Source: Limnohabitans sp. (GTDB lineage Bacteria; Pseudomonadota; Gammaproteobacteria; Burkholderiales; Burkholderiaceae_C). From it: 50,490 bases of DNA. How positions within the stretch are numbered: the first letter of the stretch is position 1; every line of letters starts with the position of its first letter. The position numbers and the translations under genes are program-made. The notes beneath the pieces were generated by a model. That model had not been told where the DNA came from and did no database searches. It saw only the letters and a program-made list of their open reading frames with translations. Below are positions 25,558 to 35,139 of the stretch, piece after piece. Location of the stretch: positions 1 through 50,490 of the forward strand of contig JAJTDK010000023.1 in the NCBI GenBank assembly GCA_021300495.1, given 5' to 3'.

Positions 25558-26829
25558 TTAGGCTTGGTACGCTATTTGTCCGCCAACCAAGGTGTACCGA
25601 ACACGGCCGGGCAAGTCGTAGCCAGAAAACGGGGTGAACTTGCCTTGACTGCGCAAGTTCTGTGCGGTCACTTGCCAATGCGCTTCAGGATCCAAAATAC
25701 ACACGTCAGCCTGAGCACCCACCTTCAGTTGGCCCAGGTCTAGTTTGAGTACACGCGCCGCTTCGTGGGTGATGGTGGCCATGGCACGCATCATTGGCAC
25801 TTTGCTGTCTTGAGACCATTTAAGGGCCAAGCTAAGCAACAATTCGAGGCCCGTGGCGCCGGGTTCGGCTTCTGCAAAAGGCAATGCCTTTTCATCTTCG
25901 CTGACTGGGCTGTGGTCTGACACCAAAGCATCGATGGTGCCGTCGGCCAAGGCTTCGCGCAGTGCATCGCGGTCGCGTTGCTGACGCAGCGGAGGCGACA
26001 CGCGCGCACGGCTGTCGAAGTAACCCACATCGGCATCGGTTAGATGCAAAGAATTGATGCTGACGTCGCAAGTGATGGGCAGGCCATCTGCTTTGGCTTG
26101 GCGCACCAATGCCACGCCCGCAGCACTGCTGATGCGGCACAAGTGCACATGCGCTTTCGTACTTTTAAGCAATTCAAAGATGGTGTGCAAGGCAATGGTT
26201 TCTGCGGCTACGGGTACGCCCGACAAACCCATGCGTGTGGCCAAGGGTCCACTGGCAGCCACACCTTTACCAAGATGCAATTCTTGCGGGCGCAACCACA
26301 CGGTGTAGCCAAATGAGTTGGCGTATTGCAAGGCGCGCTGCAACACTTGCGTGTTTTCTAGTGCCACTTCGGCTTGGCTGAAACCCACACAACCTGCTTC
26401 TGTGAGCTGAACCATTTCCGTCAGAATTTCTCCCTTCAAACCGCGCGTCAATGCACCGAGCGGCATGACCTTAGAACGATTGAGTTTTTCAGCTTTAAAG
26501 CGAAGCATTTCTACAAGACCTGGCTCATCCAGCACAGGGTCTGTGTCGGGTGGACACACCAGACTGGTCACACCACCGGCCACAGCAGCTGCCAACTCCG
26601 AATCGAGCATGCCTTCGTGTTCATGACCTGGCTCTTTCAGGCGCACAGACAAATCAACCAAGCCAGGCATCACGATGCAGCCTTTGGCATCGATGGTTTT
26701 TTGCGCTTGAAAACCATCAGGCGCTTTGCCAATGGCCACAATTTTGCCAGCCGAAATAGCCACATCGGCCACCGCATCTGTTTTGCTTTGTGGGTCCAGC
26801 ACCCTGCCGCCTTGAATCAAAATTTTCAT
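25558..26829 (-). CDS. pyrC': Dihydroorotase-like protein (inactive PyrC', partner of PyrB)
   Basis: 423-aa amidohydrolase of the class I dihydroorotase type (KILIQGGRVLDPQ at the start, SGYDLPGRVRYTLVGGQIAY at the end). The zinc-binding HxH expected after PGLVDL is replaced by S61-V-R63 (PGLVDLSVRLKEPG), and the later DH-P motif reads VSDHSPV. This matches the non-catalytic PyrC' of pseudomonads, needed to hold aspartate transcarbamoylase in its dodecamer. A true dihydroorotase should be encoded elsewhere. It follows pyrB by 23 nt. Confidence 0.88.
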   Translation of the reverse strand: MKILIQGGRVLDPQSKTDAVADVAISAGKIVAIGKAPDGFQAQKTIDAKGCIVMPGLVDLSVRLKEPGHEHEGMLDSELAAAVAGGVTSLVCPPDTDPVLDEPGLVEMLRFKAEKLNRSKVMPLGALTRGLKGEILTEMVQLTEAGCVGFSQAEVALENTQVLQRALQYANSFGYTVWLRPQELHLGKGVAASGPLATRMGLSGVPVAAETIALHTIFELLKSTKAHVHLCRISSAAGVALVRQAKADGLPITCDVSINSLHLTDADVGYFDSRARVSPPLRQQRDRDALREALADGTIDALVSDHSPVSEDEKALPFAEAEPGATGLELLLSLALKWSQDSKVPMMRAMATITHEAARVLKLDLGQLKVGAQADVCILDPEAHWQVTAQNLRSQGKFTPFSGYDLPGRVRYTLVGGQIAYQA

Positions 26830-26852
26830 GGTCTTTGTTCTTTCTTCTTTTT

Positions 26853-27815
26853 TCAGGCTTCGTTGCCCGCCACGATGCTCATCACCGCCATGCGCACCGC
26901 AATGCCAAAGGTCACTTGCGGCAAGATCACGCTTTGCGGACCATCCACCACCGCAGAGTCAATTTCGACACCGCGGTTAATGGGTCCTGGGTGCATCACG
27001 ATGGCATCTGGTTTGGCCAGTTGCAGTTTTTCGGGTGTGAGGCCAAAGCGTTTGAAATACTCTTGGCTAGAAGGCAGCAAAGCACCGCTCATGCGCTCGT
27101 TTTGCAAACGCAAGGTGATGATTACATCGCAGTCTTTGATGCCTTCTTCTAAGTTGTGAAACACCTTCACACCCATTTGAGACATGTCGGCAGGCACCAA
27201 GGTTTGCGGGCCTACCACCCGAACTTCAGCGCAACCCAAGGTGGTGAGTGCATGAATGTCAGAGCGCGCTACGCGAGAGTGCAACACGTCGCCCACAATG
27301 GCCACCGTGAGGTTGCTGAATTCTTTTTTGTAGTGCCTTATGGTGTACATGTCGAGCAAGCCCTGCGTCGGGTGTGCATGGCGGCCGTCACCCGCATTGA
27401 CCACGTGAACATGCGGTGCCACGTGTTGCGCAATAAGGTAAGGCGCACCCGACTCAGAATGCCGCACCACAAAAATATCGGCCGCCATGGCCGACAAGTT
27501 GGCAATGGTATCGAGCAGCGATTCGCCCTTTGAAGCAGAAGATCGGGCAATGTCGAGGTTAATCACGTCGGCCGACAAACGCGTGGCAGCAATTTCAAAT
27601 GTGGTGCGGGTGCGGGTGCTGTTTTCAAAGAACAAATTGAACACGCTTTTACCGCGCAGCAAAGGCACCTTCTTTACTTCGCGGTCACTCACACTCACAA
27701 AGTTGGCTGCGGTGTCTAGGATGTGCGTCAGGATGTCTCGCGACAAACCTTCGGTGGACAGAAGGTGGATGAGTTCGCCGTTCTTGTTGAGTTGGGGGTT
27801 GCGTTTGTAGAGCAT
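26853..27815 (-). CDS. pyrB: Aspartate carbamoyltransferase catalytic subunit
   Basis: Makes carbamoyl aspartate, the first committed step of pyrimidine synthesis. The 320-aa product has the carbamoyl-phosphate motif [12 protein letters not shown], the aspartate-domain [12 protein letters not shown], the [17 protein letters not shown] stretch and the C-terminal [13 protein letters not shown]. No pyrI regulatory gene is present; the next gene is the inactive dihydroorotase, as in class A transcarbamoylases. It starts 2 nt after the pyrR stop. Confidence 0.96.
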   Translation of the reverse strand: MLYKRNPQLNKNGELIHLLSTEGLSRDILTHILDTAANFVSVSDREVKKVPLLRGKSVFNLFFENSTRTRTTFEIAATRLSADVINLDIARSSASKGESLLDTIANLSAMAADIFVVRHSESGAPYLIAQHVAPHVHVVNAGDGRHAHPTQGLLDMYTIRHYKKEFSNLTVAIVGDVLHSRVARSDIHALTTLGCAEVRVVGPQTLVPADMSQMGVKVFHNLEEGIKDCDVIITLRLQNERMSGALLPSSQEYFKRFGLTPEKLQLAKPDAIVMHPGPINRGVEIDSAVVDGPQSVILPQVTFGIAVRMAVMSIVAGNEA

Positions 27816-27817
27816 TG

Positions 27818-28342
27818 TTATTTTTTTCCTACTGAACTTGATTCATCTTGGACTTGCACTTCAAAACTGAACTCGCCGTTGTCTAAACGCGCCAGCGCCA
27901 AGGATTGCGAGTTGGGCAAGCTGACGCGTGCCGCTGCAAAGTCGGCTTGAATAGGCAATTGCCTACCGCCGCGGTCGACCAACACGGCCAGCCTCACATT
28001 GGCTGGCCGGCCATAATCAAACATCTCGTTGATCACCGCACGAATGGTGCGGCCGGTGTAGAGCACATCGTCCAAAATGAGCACGTCGGCGCCTTGAATT
28101 TCAAAGGGCAAGGTGGTTTGACCACCGGAAGACAAACCGCGTTGGGCAAAGTCATCTCGGTGCATGGCTGAAGAGATGCTGCCGTGCTTGCCACTGAGCC
28201 CCAAGTCTTTTTGCAAACGTTCAGCCAACCAAGCGCCGCCCGATGTGATGCCGACCAAACGAGTTTCGGATGTGCACATTGATCGCACACCGCGCAAGAG
28301 TTCGCCGTAAAGCGCCTCTGCATTCAAAGCCAATGCACTCAC
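27818..28342 (-). CDS. pyrR: Bifunctional pyr operon regulator / uracil phosphoribosyltransferase PyrR
   Basis: 174 aa from the GTG at 28342, which overlaps the ruvX stop as GTGA; a longer ATG reading at 28378 would lie inside ruvX. The PRPP loop is [17 protein letters not shown], and [16 protein letters not shown] precedes it. PyrR binds pyr mRNA in Gram-positive bacteria; in proteobacteria its role is less clear and it may be mainly a phosphoribosyltransferase. It opens the pyrR-pyrB-pyrC' run. Confidence 0.92.
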   Translation of the reverse strand: MSALALNAEALYGELLRGVRSMCTSETRLVGITSGGAWLAERLQKDLGLSGKHGSISSAMHRDDFAQRGLSSGGQTTLPFEIQGADVLILDDVLYTGRTIRAVINEMFDYGRPANVRLAVLVDRGGRQLPIQADFAAARVSLPNSQSLALARLDNGEFSFEVQVQDESSSVGKK

Positions 28343-28755
28343 GGCAGACTCCTTAAAAATTGTTCCAAAATAATGCAAGCCGAGGCGGCATCAGCATCTT
28401 TCGCACCACTCGAAATGGCTTCGGTGGTGCTGTAGCGTTCATCTACTTCGTAGACACTCAATCCAAAGCGGCCGCGCAGTTGGCGAGCAAACTTTTGCGC
28501 GCGCAAGGTGTTCTCGTGCGATGCGCCATCGGGGTGAAAAGGCACACCCACCACCAAGGCATCGGGCGCCCACTCTTTGATGTGTTTTTCAATCAATGCA
28601 AAACGTGCGTCGCCCTCGGCCACCACCGTGGCTTGCGGCGTGGCCTGCTTCAGCATTCGATTGCCTACCGCCACACCTGTGCGTTTAAGTCCAAAATCGA
28701 AAGCCAAAAAACTCTGCTGAGACGCAGGCACAGAGAGCGCCTGGTCTAGCATCAT
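28339..28755 (-). CDS. ruvX: Holliday junction resolvase-like / pre-16S rRNA nuclease YqgF
   Basis: An RNase H-fold nuclease that matures the 16S rRNA 5' end. From the ATG at 28755, which overlaps the yqgE stop, it is 138 aa. Signature: FLAFDFGLKRTGVAVGN at the first catalytic Asp, VVGVPFHPDG in the middle and YEVDERYSTTEA near the end with the other acidic residues. An ATG one codon later is equally possible. The yqgE-ruvX-pyrR-pyrB order is widely conserved in proteobacteria. Confidence 0.93.
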   Translation of the reverse strand: MMLDQALSVPASQQSFLAFDFGLKRTGVAVGNRMLKQATPQATVVAEGDARFALIEKHIKEWAPDALVVGVPFHPDGASHENTLRAQKFARQLRGRFGLSVYEVDERYSTTEAISSGAKDADAASACIILEQFLRSLP

Positions 28756-29303
28756 GCGTGACCCGCATCGGTTGAAAGCATCCAAGGCTGCAAGCCCAAA
28801 AGGGCCAAGGCCTTTTCATAGCGTTGCTCCAAGGTTACCAAGACACGTTTGGGCCCAGAGCCGTTGGACAAGGCCTCTAGGACGTCTTTGGAGGTGGTCA
28901 TGGCCAAGCCACCGGGAACGCTCAAAGTTGAAGCGTAAATGGAGCTTGCAGCTTCTGCTTGATCTGGAGCTTGGTCATTGGCCGGTTCTTTGCTTGCTTC
29001 TGAGTTTTCTGCACTGGAGAACCAAATAGGTTCATGCAATACAAAGCCTCGCTCGGTTTGAATGGGGCCGCCATGCAATACATTTGATTTCAATAAGTCT
29101 TCGCGGCGCAATGGGAGGTCGACTTTGTCAAACAAATGCTTCAAACTGAGTTCGCCGGGCTTGTTGATGATCAAGCCCATGGCACCCCGCTCTGAGTGTT
29201 CACACAAATAAACCACACTCTTGGCAAAAGTAGGGTCTTCCAAACCGGGCATGGCTATCAAAAAATGATGCGAAAGCTGAGTGGAGGCAAAATCGGCAGA
29301 CAT
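28752..29303 (-). CDS. YqgE/AlgH family protein
   Basis: 183 aa. The family pattern is clear: LSHHFLIAMPGLEDPTFAKS, VVYLCEHSERGAMGLIINKP, VLHGGPIQTERGFVLH and LTTSKDVLEAL-like MTTSKDVLEALSNGSGPKR. A low-complexity insert rich in Ala, Glu and Gln (about residues 103-127, EASKEPANDQAPDQAEAAS) is longer than in E. coli YqgE. Molecular function is not established; AlgH was first linked to alginate regulation. It heads the minus-strand run and is divergent from phr. Confidence 0.92.
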   Translation of the reverse strand: MSADFASTQLSHHFLIAMPGLEDPTFAKSVVYLCEHSERGAMGLIINKPGELSLKHLFDKVDLPLRREDLLKSNVLHGGPIQTERGFVLHEPIWFSSAENSEASKEPANDQAPDQAEAASSIYASTLSVPGGLAMTTSKDVLEALSNGSGPKRVLVTLEQRYEKALALLGLQPWMLSTDAGHA

Positions 29304-29329
29304 GTCCCAATTTTAACGGCCTCCAACCC

Positions 29330-30820
29330 ATGCACAAACCCTTTTCTACCGGCTTAGTCTGGTTTCGCAGAGATTTACGCGTTGCAGACAACGCGGCGCT
29401 CTTCCACGCCCTCAAAAACTGCACCAAAGTGCATTGCGTGTTTGTCTTTGACACCGAAATCCTGCAGCACCTCCCCTCCCAAGACCGGCGGGTGGCTTTC
29501 ATTCGAGAATCTTTGGTTGAATTGGACGAATTGCTCAGGGCCGCGGCGCTTCAGGCGGGGGCAGAGGCCTCTCTGGCAGCGCAACTGGGGCTCATTGTTC
29601 TGCACGGCAACACCCTGAAGGAAATTCCCCATTTGGCCAAGCAAATCGAGGCGCAAGCCGTCTTTGCCAACCACGACGATGAGCCAGCAGCGCTGGCGCG
29701 CGACGCCCAAGTGCGCGGCGGCTTGGCCAATGCCGGCATTGCCTTCCATACCTACAAAGACCATGTGGTCTTTGAAAGGCAAGAAGTGCTCACTTTGGCA
29801 GGCAACCCCTACACCGTGTTCACCCCTTATAAAAACGCTTGGCTGAAGAAAATTCAGCCCGAAGATTTGGCCGCCCACCCCGTGGCTGAGCATGCGTCAG
29901 CCTTGGTGCCAAGGCCTTCTCAGTTCCGCTTGCCTGTTCCAACACTGCCCGACATTGACTTTGAAAACATCGATCTCAAAGCGCTTCACTACAAATCGGG
30001 GGTATCCGGCGCTCAGGCATTGCTAGAAGACTTTATGGACCGCATTGACCTGTATGAAGAAACCCGTAATTTTCCCGCTATCAAGGGCCCCAGCTATTTA
30101 AGCGTGCACCTGCGATTTGGCACCATTTCCATTCGGCAGTTGGCCTTGGAAGCTTGGCGCCGGTACAAAACCAGCGAAGGCGCCAGCGTTTGGTTGTCAG
30201 AGCTTATTTGGCGTGATTTTTACGCTCAAATTCTGGCCAATTTCCCACACGTCACAGAGCGTTGCTTCAAGCCCGACTACGACGCCATTCCTTGGGATCA
30301 TGGCCCCCACGGCAAGGCCTTGTTTGCAGCTTGGTGCGAGGGCAGAACGGGCTACCCCCTGGTGGACGCGGCCATGGCGCAAATCAATCAAACGGGCTAC
30401 ATGCACAACCGACTGCGCATGGTGGTGGCGTCTTTTCTCACCAAAGATTTAGGCGTCGATTGGCGCTGGGGCGAAAAATACTTTGCCCAGCATCTCATTG
30501 ACTTTGACTTGTCGGCCAATAACGGCGGCTGGCAGTGGGCCAGTTCAAGCGGTTGCGATGCACAACCTTATTTTCGAATTTTCAACCCAGTCACGCAGAG
30601 CGAAAAATTCGATCCAAAGGGTAAATTCATCAAGCGTTATTTGCCGCAGTTGGCTGCGCTGGAGGGGGCCGACATTCACGCCCCTTGGGAAGCCAAACCG
30701 CTGGCACTGCAAGCCGCAGGCATTACCCTCGGAAAAGACTATCCTCTGCCCGTAGTGAACCATGCAGAGGCCCGAGAAAAAACCTTAGCACGCTATGCCG
30801 TGGTGAAAAAAACAAGCTGA
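29330..30820 (+). CDS. phr: Deoxyribodipyrimidine photolyase
   Basis: Light-driven repair of cyclobutane pyrimidine dimers. The 496-aa class I photolyase has an N-terminal antenna domain (LVWFRRDLRVADNAALFHAL) and a C-terminal FAD domain with GPSYLSVHLRFGTIS, ELIWRDFYAQIL, TGYPLVDAAMAQINQTGYMHNRLRM and DFDLSANNGGWQWASSSGCDAQPYFRIFNP, which includes the tryptophans used for FAD photoreduction. Length and motifs are complete. No LexA-type box is visible in the short gap to yqgE. Confidence 0.96.
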   Translation: MHKPFSTGLVWFRRDLRVADNAALFHALKNCTKVHCVFVFDTEILQHLPSQDRRVAFIRESLVELDELLRAAALQAGAEASLAAQLGLIVLHGNTLKEIPHLAKQIEAQAVFANHDDEPAALARDAQVRGGLANAGIAFHTYKDHVVFERQEVLTLAGNPYTVFTPYKNAWLKKIQPEDLAAHPVAEHASALVPRPSQFRLPVPTLPDIDFENIDLKALHYKSGVSGAQALLEDFMDRIDLYEETRNFPAIKGPSYLSVHLRFGTISIRQLALEAWRRYKTSEGASVWLSELIWRDFYAQILANFPHVTERCFKPDYDAIPWDHGPHGKALFAAWCEGRTGYPLVDAAMAQINQTGYMHNRLRMVVASFLTKDLGVDWRWGEKYFAQHLIDFDLSANNGGWQWASSSGCDAQPYFRIFNPVTQSEKFDPKGKFIKRYLPQLAALEGADIHAPWEAKPLALQAAGITLGKDYPLPVVNHAEAREKTLARYAVVKKTS

Positions 30821-30851
30821 GTTCGGCCTAGGTTGGCCAAACAAAAGTAAC

Positions 30852-31025
30852 TTAAATGGCCACCATTTCAAAGTCTTCTTTGCGGGCACCGCACTCTGGG
30901 CAAGTCCAGTTCATGGGCACGTCGGCCCAAGCGGTGCCAGGGGCAATACCGTCTTCAGGGCAACCCGTAGCCTCGTCGTAAATCCAGCCGCAAATTAAGC
31001 ACATCCAAGTTTTTGAATCAGTCAC
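30852..31025 (-). CDS. Rubredoxin
   Basis: Small iron electron carrier, 57 aa from the GTG at 31025. The iron ligands are two CxxC pairs, CLICG and CPECG, with the usual YDEATGCPEDGIAPGTAW between them. No ATG precedes the first CxxC except one within the motif itself; GTG at 31025 gives a typical rubredoxin length, though a GTG at 31034 is also possible. Divergent from thiD, as in many Burkholderiales. Confidence 0.9.
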   Translation of the reverse strand: MTDSKTWMCLICGWIYDEATGCPEDGIAPGTAWADVPMNWTCPECGARKEDFEMVAI

Positions 31026-31081
31026 GTGTGTCACCAGTGTCGAATAGAATGAAACGATTGTATCGGGCTTCACTGTAACTC

Positions 31082-32023
31082 ATGACCACGACATTACCGC
31101 CGTCAGACCTGCTTCAAGACGACCTCGAAAACGAAGAGGAAGCCGTCATTGCTTGCGTTTTGGTGTTCAATGCCAGCGACCCCAGCGGCGCCAGCGGCAT
31201 CAGCGCCGATGTTTTGGCCATTGCTTCTGTCGGCGCCCATGCACTGCCTGTCCTCACGGGCGCCTATGCCCGCGACTCTGCCCAAATTTTTGACTTTTTC
31301 CCCTTAGACGAAGAAGCAGTGGGCGATCAAGCCAAGGCAGTTTTAGAAGACATTCCGCCTCAGGTCATCAAAGTAGGCTTTGTCGGAAGTGCTGAAAATA
31401 TCAGCATCATTGCAGAACTTACTGCAGACTATGACGGCGTGCCGGTGGTCGCCTATATGCCCAATTTGTCGTGGTGGGAAGACGACAAAATAGATCAATA
31501 CCTCGACGCTTTTCGCGAGTTGCTGTTGCCACAAACCAGCATTCTGGTGGGCCATCACAGCACTTTGCGTCGCTGGCTTTTGCCCGATTGGTCCAGCGAA
31601 AAAAATCCGGGCCCCCGAGACATTGCCAAAGCAGCTGCCGAACTAGGCGTTCCCTACACCTTGGTCACAGGCATCACCGCCAACGACCAGCACATTGACA
31701 ATGTTTTGGCCACCCCCGAAACCGTGGTTGGCCATGAAAAATTCGAGCGCATTGAAGCTGTTTTCAGCGGCGCAGGTGAGACACTTTCGGCTGCGCTGGC
31801 CGCTCTCATTGCAACCGGGCTAGATTTATCAGCCGCCGCCAGCGAAGCTTTACATTATTTAGACCGTTGCTTAGACGAGGGCTTTCGCCCTGGCATGGGC
31901 AAGGTCATCCCCGATCGCCTATTTTGGGCGCTACCCGATGCCGAGGACGATGAATCCGAGGCGGAAGGTCCCGACATGAACGCAGATTTTTTCGAAATGT
32001 CCATCAATGAAACCAAGCACTGA
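31082..32023 (+). CDS. thiD: Hydroxymethylpyrimidine/phosphomethylpyrimidine kinase
   Basis: Phosphorylates the pyrimidine half of thiamine. The 313-aa ribokinase-fold protein shows [33 protein letters not shown] split over its N-terminus, [11 protein letters not shown] in the middle and [17 protein letters not shown] near the anion-hole region, where the canonical GTGCT is altered. An acidic C-terminal tail (about residues 285-313, rich in Glu and Asp) is longer than in E. coli ThiD. It overlaps hemL by 17 nt. No thiamine riboswitch is visible upstream. Confidence 0.85.
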   Translation: MTTTLPPSDLLQDDLENEEEAVIACVLVFNASDPSGASGISADVLAIASVGAHALPVLTGAYARDSAQIFDFFPLDEEAVGDQAKAVLEDIPPQVIKVGFVGSAENISIIAELTADYDGVPVVAYMPNLSWWEDDKIDQYLDAFRELLLPQTSILVGHHSTLRRWLLPDWSSEKNPGPRDIAKAAAELGVPYTLVTGITANDQHIDNVLATPETVVGHEKFERIEAVFSGAGETLSAALAALIATGLDLSAAASEALHYLDRCLDEGFRPGMGKVIPDRLFWALPDAEDDESEAEGPDMNADFFEMSINETKH

Positions 32024-33311
32024 CCTCAACGAAACCCTGTTCGAACGCGCTAGAAAAGTGATTCCTGGCGGCGTCAATTCACCCGTGCGCGCTTTTCGCG
32101 CTGTGGGCGGCACACCGCGCTTTGTGAAGCGCGCTGAGGGCGCTTATTTTTGGGATGCCAACGGCAAAAAACACATCGACTACATCGGTTCGTGGGGCCC
32201 AATGATTTTGGGCCATGGCCACCCTGCCGTTTTGGAAGCTGTGCAAAAAGCAGCTCTCGATGGCTTCTCTTTTGGCGCCCCCACCGAGCGCGAAGTGGAA
32301 CTGGTCGAAGCTCTGCTCAAGTTGGTGCCTTCTATGGAAATGGTGCGCTTGGTCAGTTCGGGCACTGAAGCCGGTATGAGTGCATTGCGCTTGGCACGCG
32401 GCGCCACAGGCCGCAGCAAGTTCATCAAGTTTGAAGGCTGCTACCACGGCCATGCCGATGCCCTGCTGGTCAAAGCCGGTTCAGGCTTGGCCACCTTTGG
32501 CAACCCCACCAGCGCAGGCGTGCCGCCTGAAGTGGTGCAACACACCTTGGTGCTTGAGTACAACAACCTTGAGCAACTTGAAGAAGCTTTCAAACTTCAT
32601 GGCAAGGAATTAGCCTGCATCATGATCGAGCCCATTGCCGGCAACATGAACTTTGTGCGCGCCAGCGTGCCCTTCATGAAACGCTGCCGCGAACTGTGCA
32701 GCCAATATGGCGCGCTGTTGGTGTTCGACGAAGTCATGACCGGTTGCCGCGTCGCCTTAGGTAGCGCACAAAGCGTTTACGCCAAAAGCATTCCAGGCTT
32801 TGAGCCCGACATGACCGTCATGGGTAAAGTCATAGGTGGCGGCATGCCTTTGGCTGCCTTTGGCGGCAAGCGCGCCGTCATGGAACAGCTCGCACCATTG
32901 GGGCCTGTGTACCAAGCGGGTACTTTAAGTGGCAACCCTGTGGCCACTGCGTGCGGCTTGGCCACTTTGTACGAAATCAGCAAGCCCGGATTTTTTGATG
33001 CGCTGAGCGCCACCACACGGTCCTTGGTCGATGGCCTTACTGCTGCCGCCAAAGCCGAAGGAGTGCCCTTTGCAGGCGACAGCGAAGGCGGCATGTTTGG
33101 CTTCTTCTTGTTGCCCACCCTGCCCAGCAATTACCCGCAAGTCATGAAAACCGATGGCACCAAGTTCAACACTTTGTTCCACGGTTTGCTAGACCGCGGC
33201 GTGTACATTGCACCTGCACTTTACGAAGCAGGCTTTGTAAGCGCTGCGCACACTGCACAAGACATTGCTGACACCGTGAGTGCTGCGCGCGAAATTTTCA
33301 AGACCTTGTAA
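32007..33311 (+). CDS. hemL: Glutamate-1-semialdehyde 2,1-aminomutase
   Basis: PLP enzyme that makes 5-aminolevulinate in the C5 heme pathway. 434 aa with [16 protein letters not shown] near the start, [17 protein letters not shown], the phosphate-site [17 protein letters not shown], the cofactor Asp in [12 protein letters not shown] and the PLP lysine K274 in [15 protein letters not shown]. Its ATG lies inside the end of thiD, so translation is probably coupled. Convergent with purH, with 5 nt between stops. Confidence 0.97.
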   Translation: MKPSTDLNETLFERARKVIPGGVNSPVRAFRAVGGTPRFVKRAEGAYFWDANGKKHIDYIGSWGPMILGHGHPAVLEAVQKAALDGFSFGAPTEREVELVEALLKLVPSMEMVRLVSSGTEAGMSALRLARGATGRSKFIKFEGCYHGHADALLVKAGSGLATFGNPTSAGVPPEVVQHTLVLEYNNLEQLEEAFKLHGKELACIMIEPIAGNMNFVRASVPFMKRCRELCSQYGALLVFDEVMTGCRVALGSAQSVYAKSIPGFEPDMTVMGKVIGGGMPLAAFGGKRAVMEQLAPLGPVYQAGTLSGNPVATACGLATLYEISKPGFFDALSATTRSLVDGLTAAAKAEGVPFAGDSEGGMFGFFLLPTLPSNYPQVMKTDGTKFNTLFHGLLDRGVYIAPALYEAGFVSAAHTAQDIADTVSAAREIFKTL

Positions 33312-33316
33312 TCCGC

Positions 33317-34897
33317 TCAGTGGCGGAAGTGGCGCACACCCGAAAACACCATGGCCACACCGCGTTCGTCGGCGGCAGCAATCACCTCGGGGTCGCGCAT
33401 AGAACCACCGGGCTGAATGACGCAATTGGCGCCAGCTTCCACCACCACATCCAGACCATCACGGAACGGGAAGAAGGCGTCGCTGGCCACTACGGTGTTT
33501 TGCAAACTCAAACCAGCATGACCAGCTTTGATGCTTGCAATCCGCGCTGAGTCCAAGCGGCTCATTTGACCAGCACCGACACCCATGGTCATGCCGTTGG
33601 CGCAGAACACAATGGCATTGCTCTTGACGTACTTGGCCACTTTCCAAGCAAACAACAAGTCTTGCAACTGCGCTGGCGTGGGTTGCACTTTGGTGACCAC
33701 TTTGAGGTCTGCCAATTGCAGCTCGTGGTTGTCGGCACTTTGAATCAGCAAGCCCGAACCCACGCGCTTGATGTCTTGCGCGTTGCGGCCTTGCTCGAAC
33801 GCAGTGCCACCTGCTTTAAGCTCTGACAAAGAGATTTGGAGCACACGCACATTGGCTTTGGCTTTGAAAATTTCCAGAGCCTCAGGCGAGTAAGAAGGTG
33901 CCATCAAAACTTCTACAAACTGCTTGCTAATTTGCTGTGCTGCAGCAGCGTCCACGATGCGGTTCAGCGCAATGATGCCGCCAAAAGCAGAAGTGGGGTC
34001 AGTTTGAAATGCCTTGCTGTAGCTCTCGAGTGCATTGGCACCCAAGGCCACGCCACACGGGTTGGCGTGCTTCACAATGACGCAGGCAGATTCGTTAAAG
34101 CTCTTCACGCATTCCCAAGCTGCATCGGCATCGGCTATGTTGTTGTAGGAAAGTTCTTTGCCCTGCAACTGAACGGCTGTGACCAATGAGCCAGGCGCGG
34201 GGTGAAGGTCACGATAAAAGGCTGCAGTTTGGTGCGGATTCTCTCCGTAACGCAGGTCTTGCAATTTCACAAAGCGGCCATTGGATTGCGCAGGAAATTC
34301 CGTGCGTGTGCCATCTTCTAAGTTGTAGGAAGACAAATAGTCGCTGATGGCCGCGTCGTAATTGCTGATGCGATTGAAGGCTGCCACAGACAAAGCAAAG
34401 CGTGTTTTTTCAGAGACTTGACCGTGGGCTGTAAGCTCTGCAATCACGGTAGCGTACTGAGACGCATCGGTGAGTACAGCCACGTCTTTCCAGTTCTTGG
34501 CTGCACTGCGCACCATGGCAGGGCCACCAATGTCGATGTTCTCAATGGCATCTTCCAAAGTACAGCCGGGCTTGGCCACAGTGGCTTCGAAAGGGTACAA
34601 ATTAACAATCAGCAAATCGATGGTTTGAATGCCATGCTCTTTCAATGCGGCCATGTGCTCGGGCACATCACGGCGGGCCAACAAACCACCGTGAACTTTG
34701 GGGTGCAATGTTTTCACACGCCCATCCAGCATTTCCGGAAACTCTGTGAGTTGCGCCACTTCCGTCACTGGCAAGCCTTGCTCTGCCAACAGCTTGGCGG
34801 TACCGCCTGTTGAAACCAGTTCTACTTTCAGATTGTGAAGCGCTTTGGCGAGATCAAGGATGCCAGTTTTGTCAGAGACAGAAATGAGTGCTTTCAT
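33317..34897 (-). CDS. purH: Bifunctional AICAR transformylase / IMP cyclohydrolase
   Basis: Catalyses the last two steps of IMP synthesis. The 526-aa protein has the N-terminal MGS-like cyclohydrolase domain ([56 protein letters not shown]) and the C-terminal transformylase domain with [14 protein letters not shown] and the end motif [18 protein letters not shown]. Length is normal. It lies 5 nt after fis on the minus strand, forming the order dusB-fis-purH. Confidence 0.97.
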   Translation of the reverse strand: MKALISVSDKTGILDLAKALHNLKVELVSTGGTAKLLAEQGLPVTEVAQLTEFPEMLDGRVKTLHPKVHGGLLARRDVPEHMAALKEHGIQTIDLLIVNLYPFEATVAKPGCTLEDAIENIDIGGPAMVRSAAKNWKDVAVLTDASQYATVIAELTAHGQVSEKTRFALSVAAFNRISNYDAAISDYLSSYNLEDGTRTEFPAQSNGRFVKLQDLRYGENPHQTAAFYRDLHPAPGSLVTAVQLQGKELSYNNIADADAAWECVKSFNESACVIVKHANPCGVALGANALESYSKAFQTDPTSAFGGIIALNRIVDAAAAQQISKQFVEVLMAPSYSPEALEIFKAKANVRVLQISLSELKAGGTAFEQGRNAQDIKRVGSGLLIQSADNHELQLADLKVVTKVQPTPAQLQDLLFAWKVAKYVKSNAIVFCANGMTMGVGAGQMSRLDSARIASIKAGHAGLSLQNTVVASDAFFPFRDGLDVVVEAGANCVIQPGGSMRDPEVIAAADERGVAMVFSGVRHFRH

Positions 34898-34902
34898 TAT
34901 TT

Positions 34903-35139
34903 TTATTTCAAAAGTTTGTGTTCTAAAAGTTTTTTGCGAAGCGTGTTGCGGTTAAGTCCCAGCCACTCTGCCGCGCGTGATTGATTTTGCTCCGCGCGGT
35001 GCATGACCACTTCAAGCAAAGGTTTTTCAACAGTACTTAACAGCATGTCGTACATGCCAGTGGGTTCTTCACCCTCCATGTCGTGAAAGTAAGCGTTCAA
35101 GCTTTCGCGGATGCATTCGTCAATTTTTTTCTTGGTCAT
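34903..35139 (-). CDS. fis: DNA-binding protein Fis
   Basis: A 78-aa nucleoid protein and growth-phase regulator. The C-terminal helix-turn-helix is plain: [22 protein letters not shown]. The N-terminal part is shorter than in E. coli Fis (98 aa), as is usual in betaproteobacteria. The start overlaps the dusB stop by 4 nt, giving the widely conserved dusB-fis operon. Confidence 0.94.
   Translation of the reverse strand: MTKKKIDECIRESLNAYFHDMEGEEPTGMYDMLLSTVEKPLLEVVMHRAEQNQSRAAEWLGLNRNTLRKKLLEHKLLK

Noticed and set aside
26374-27159. Open frame of 261 codons on the plus strand across the pyrC'-pyrB boundary
   Set aside because: Both underlying minus-strand genes are certain, and the frame has no family resemblance.
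30820-30852. GGCC-based inverted repeat between phr and rubredoxin as a terminator
   Set aside because: The stem is only a few pairs and no T run follows on either strand.
31026-31081. Thiamine riboswitch before thiD
   Set aside because: The gap to the divergent rubredoxin gene is too short and shows no THI-box-like sequence.
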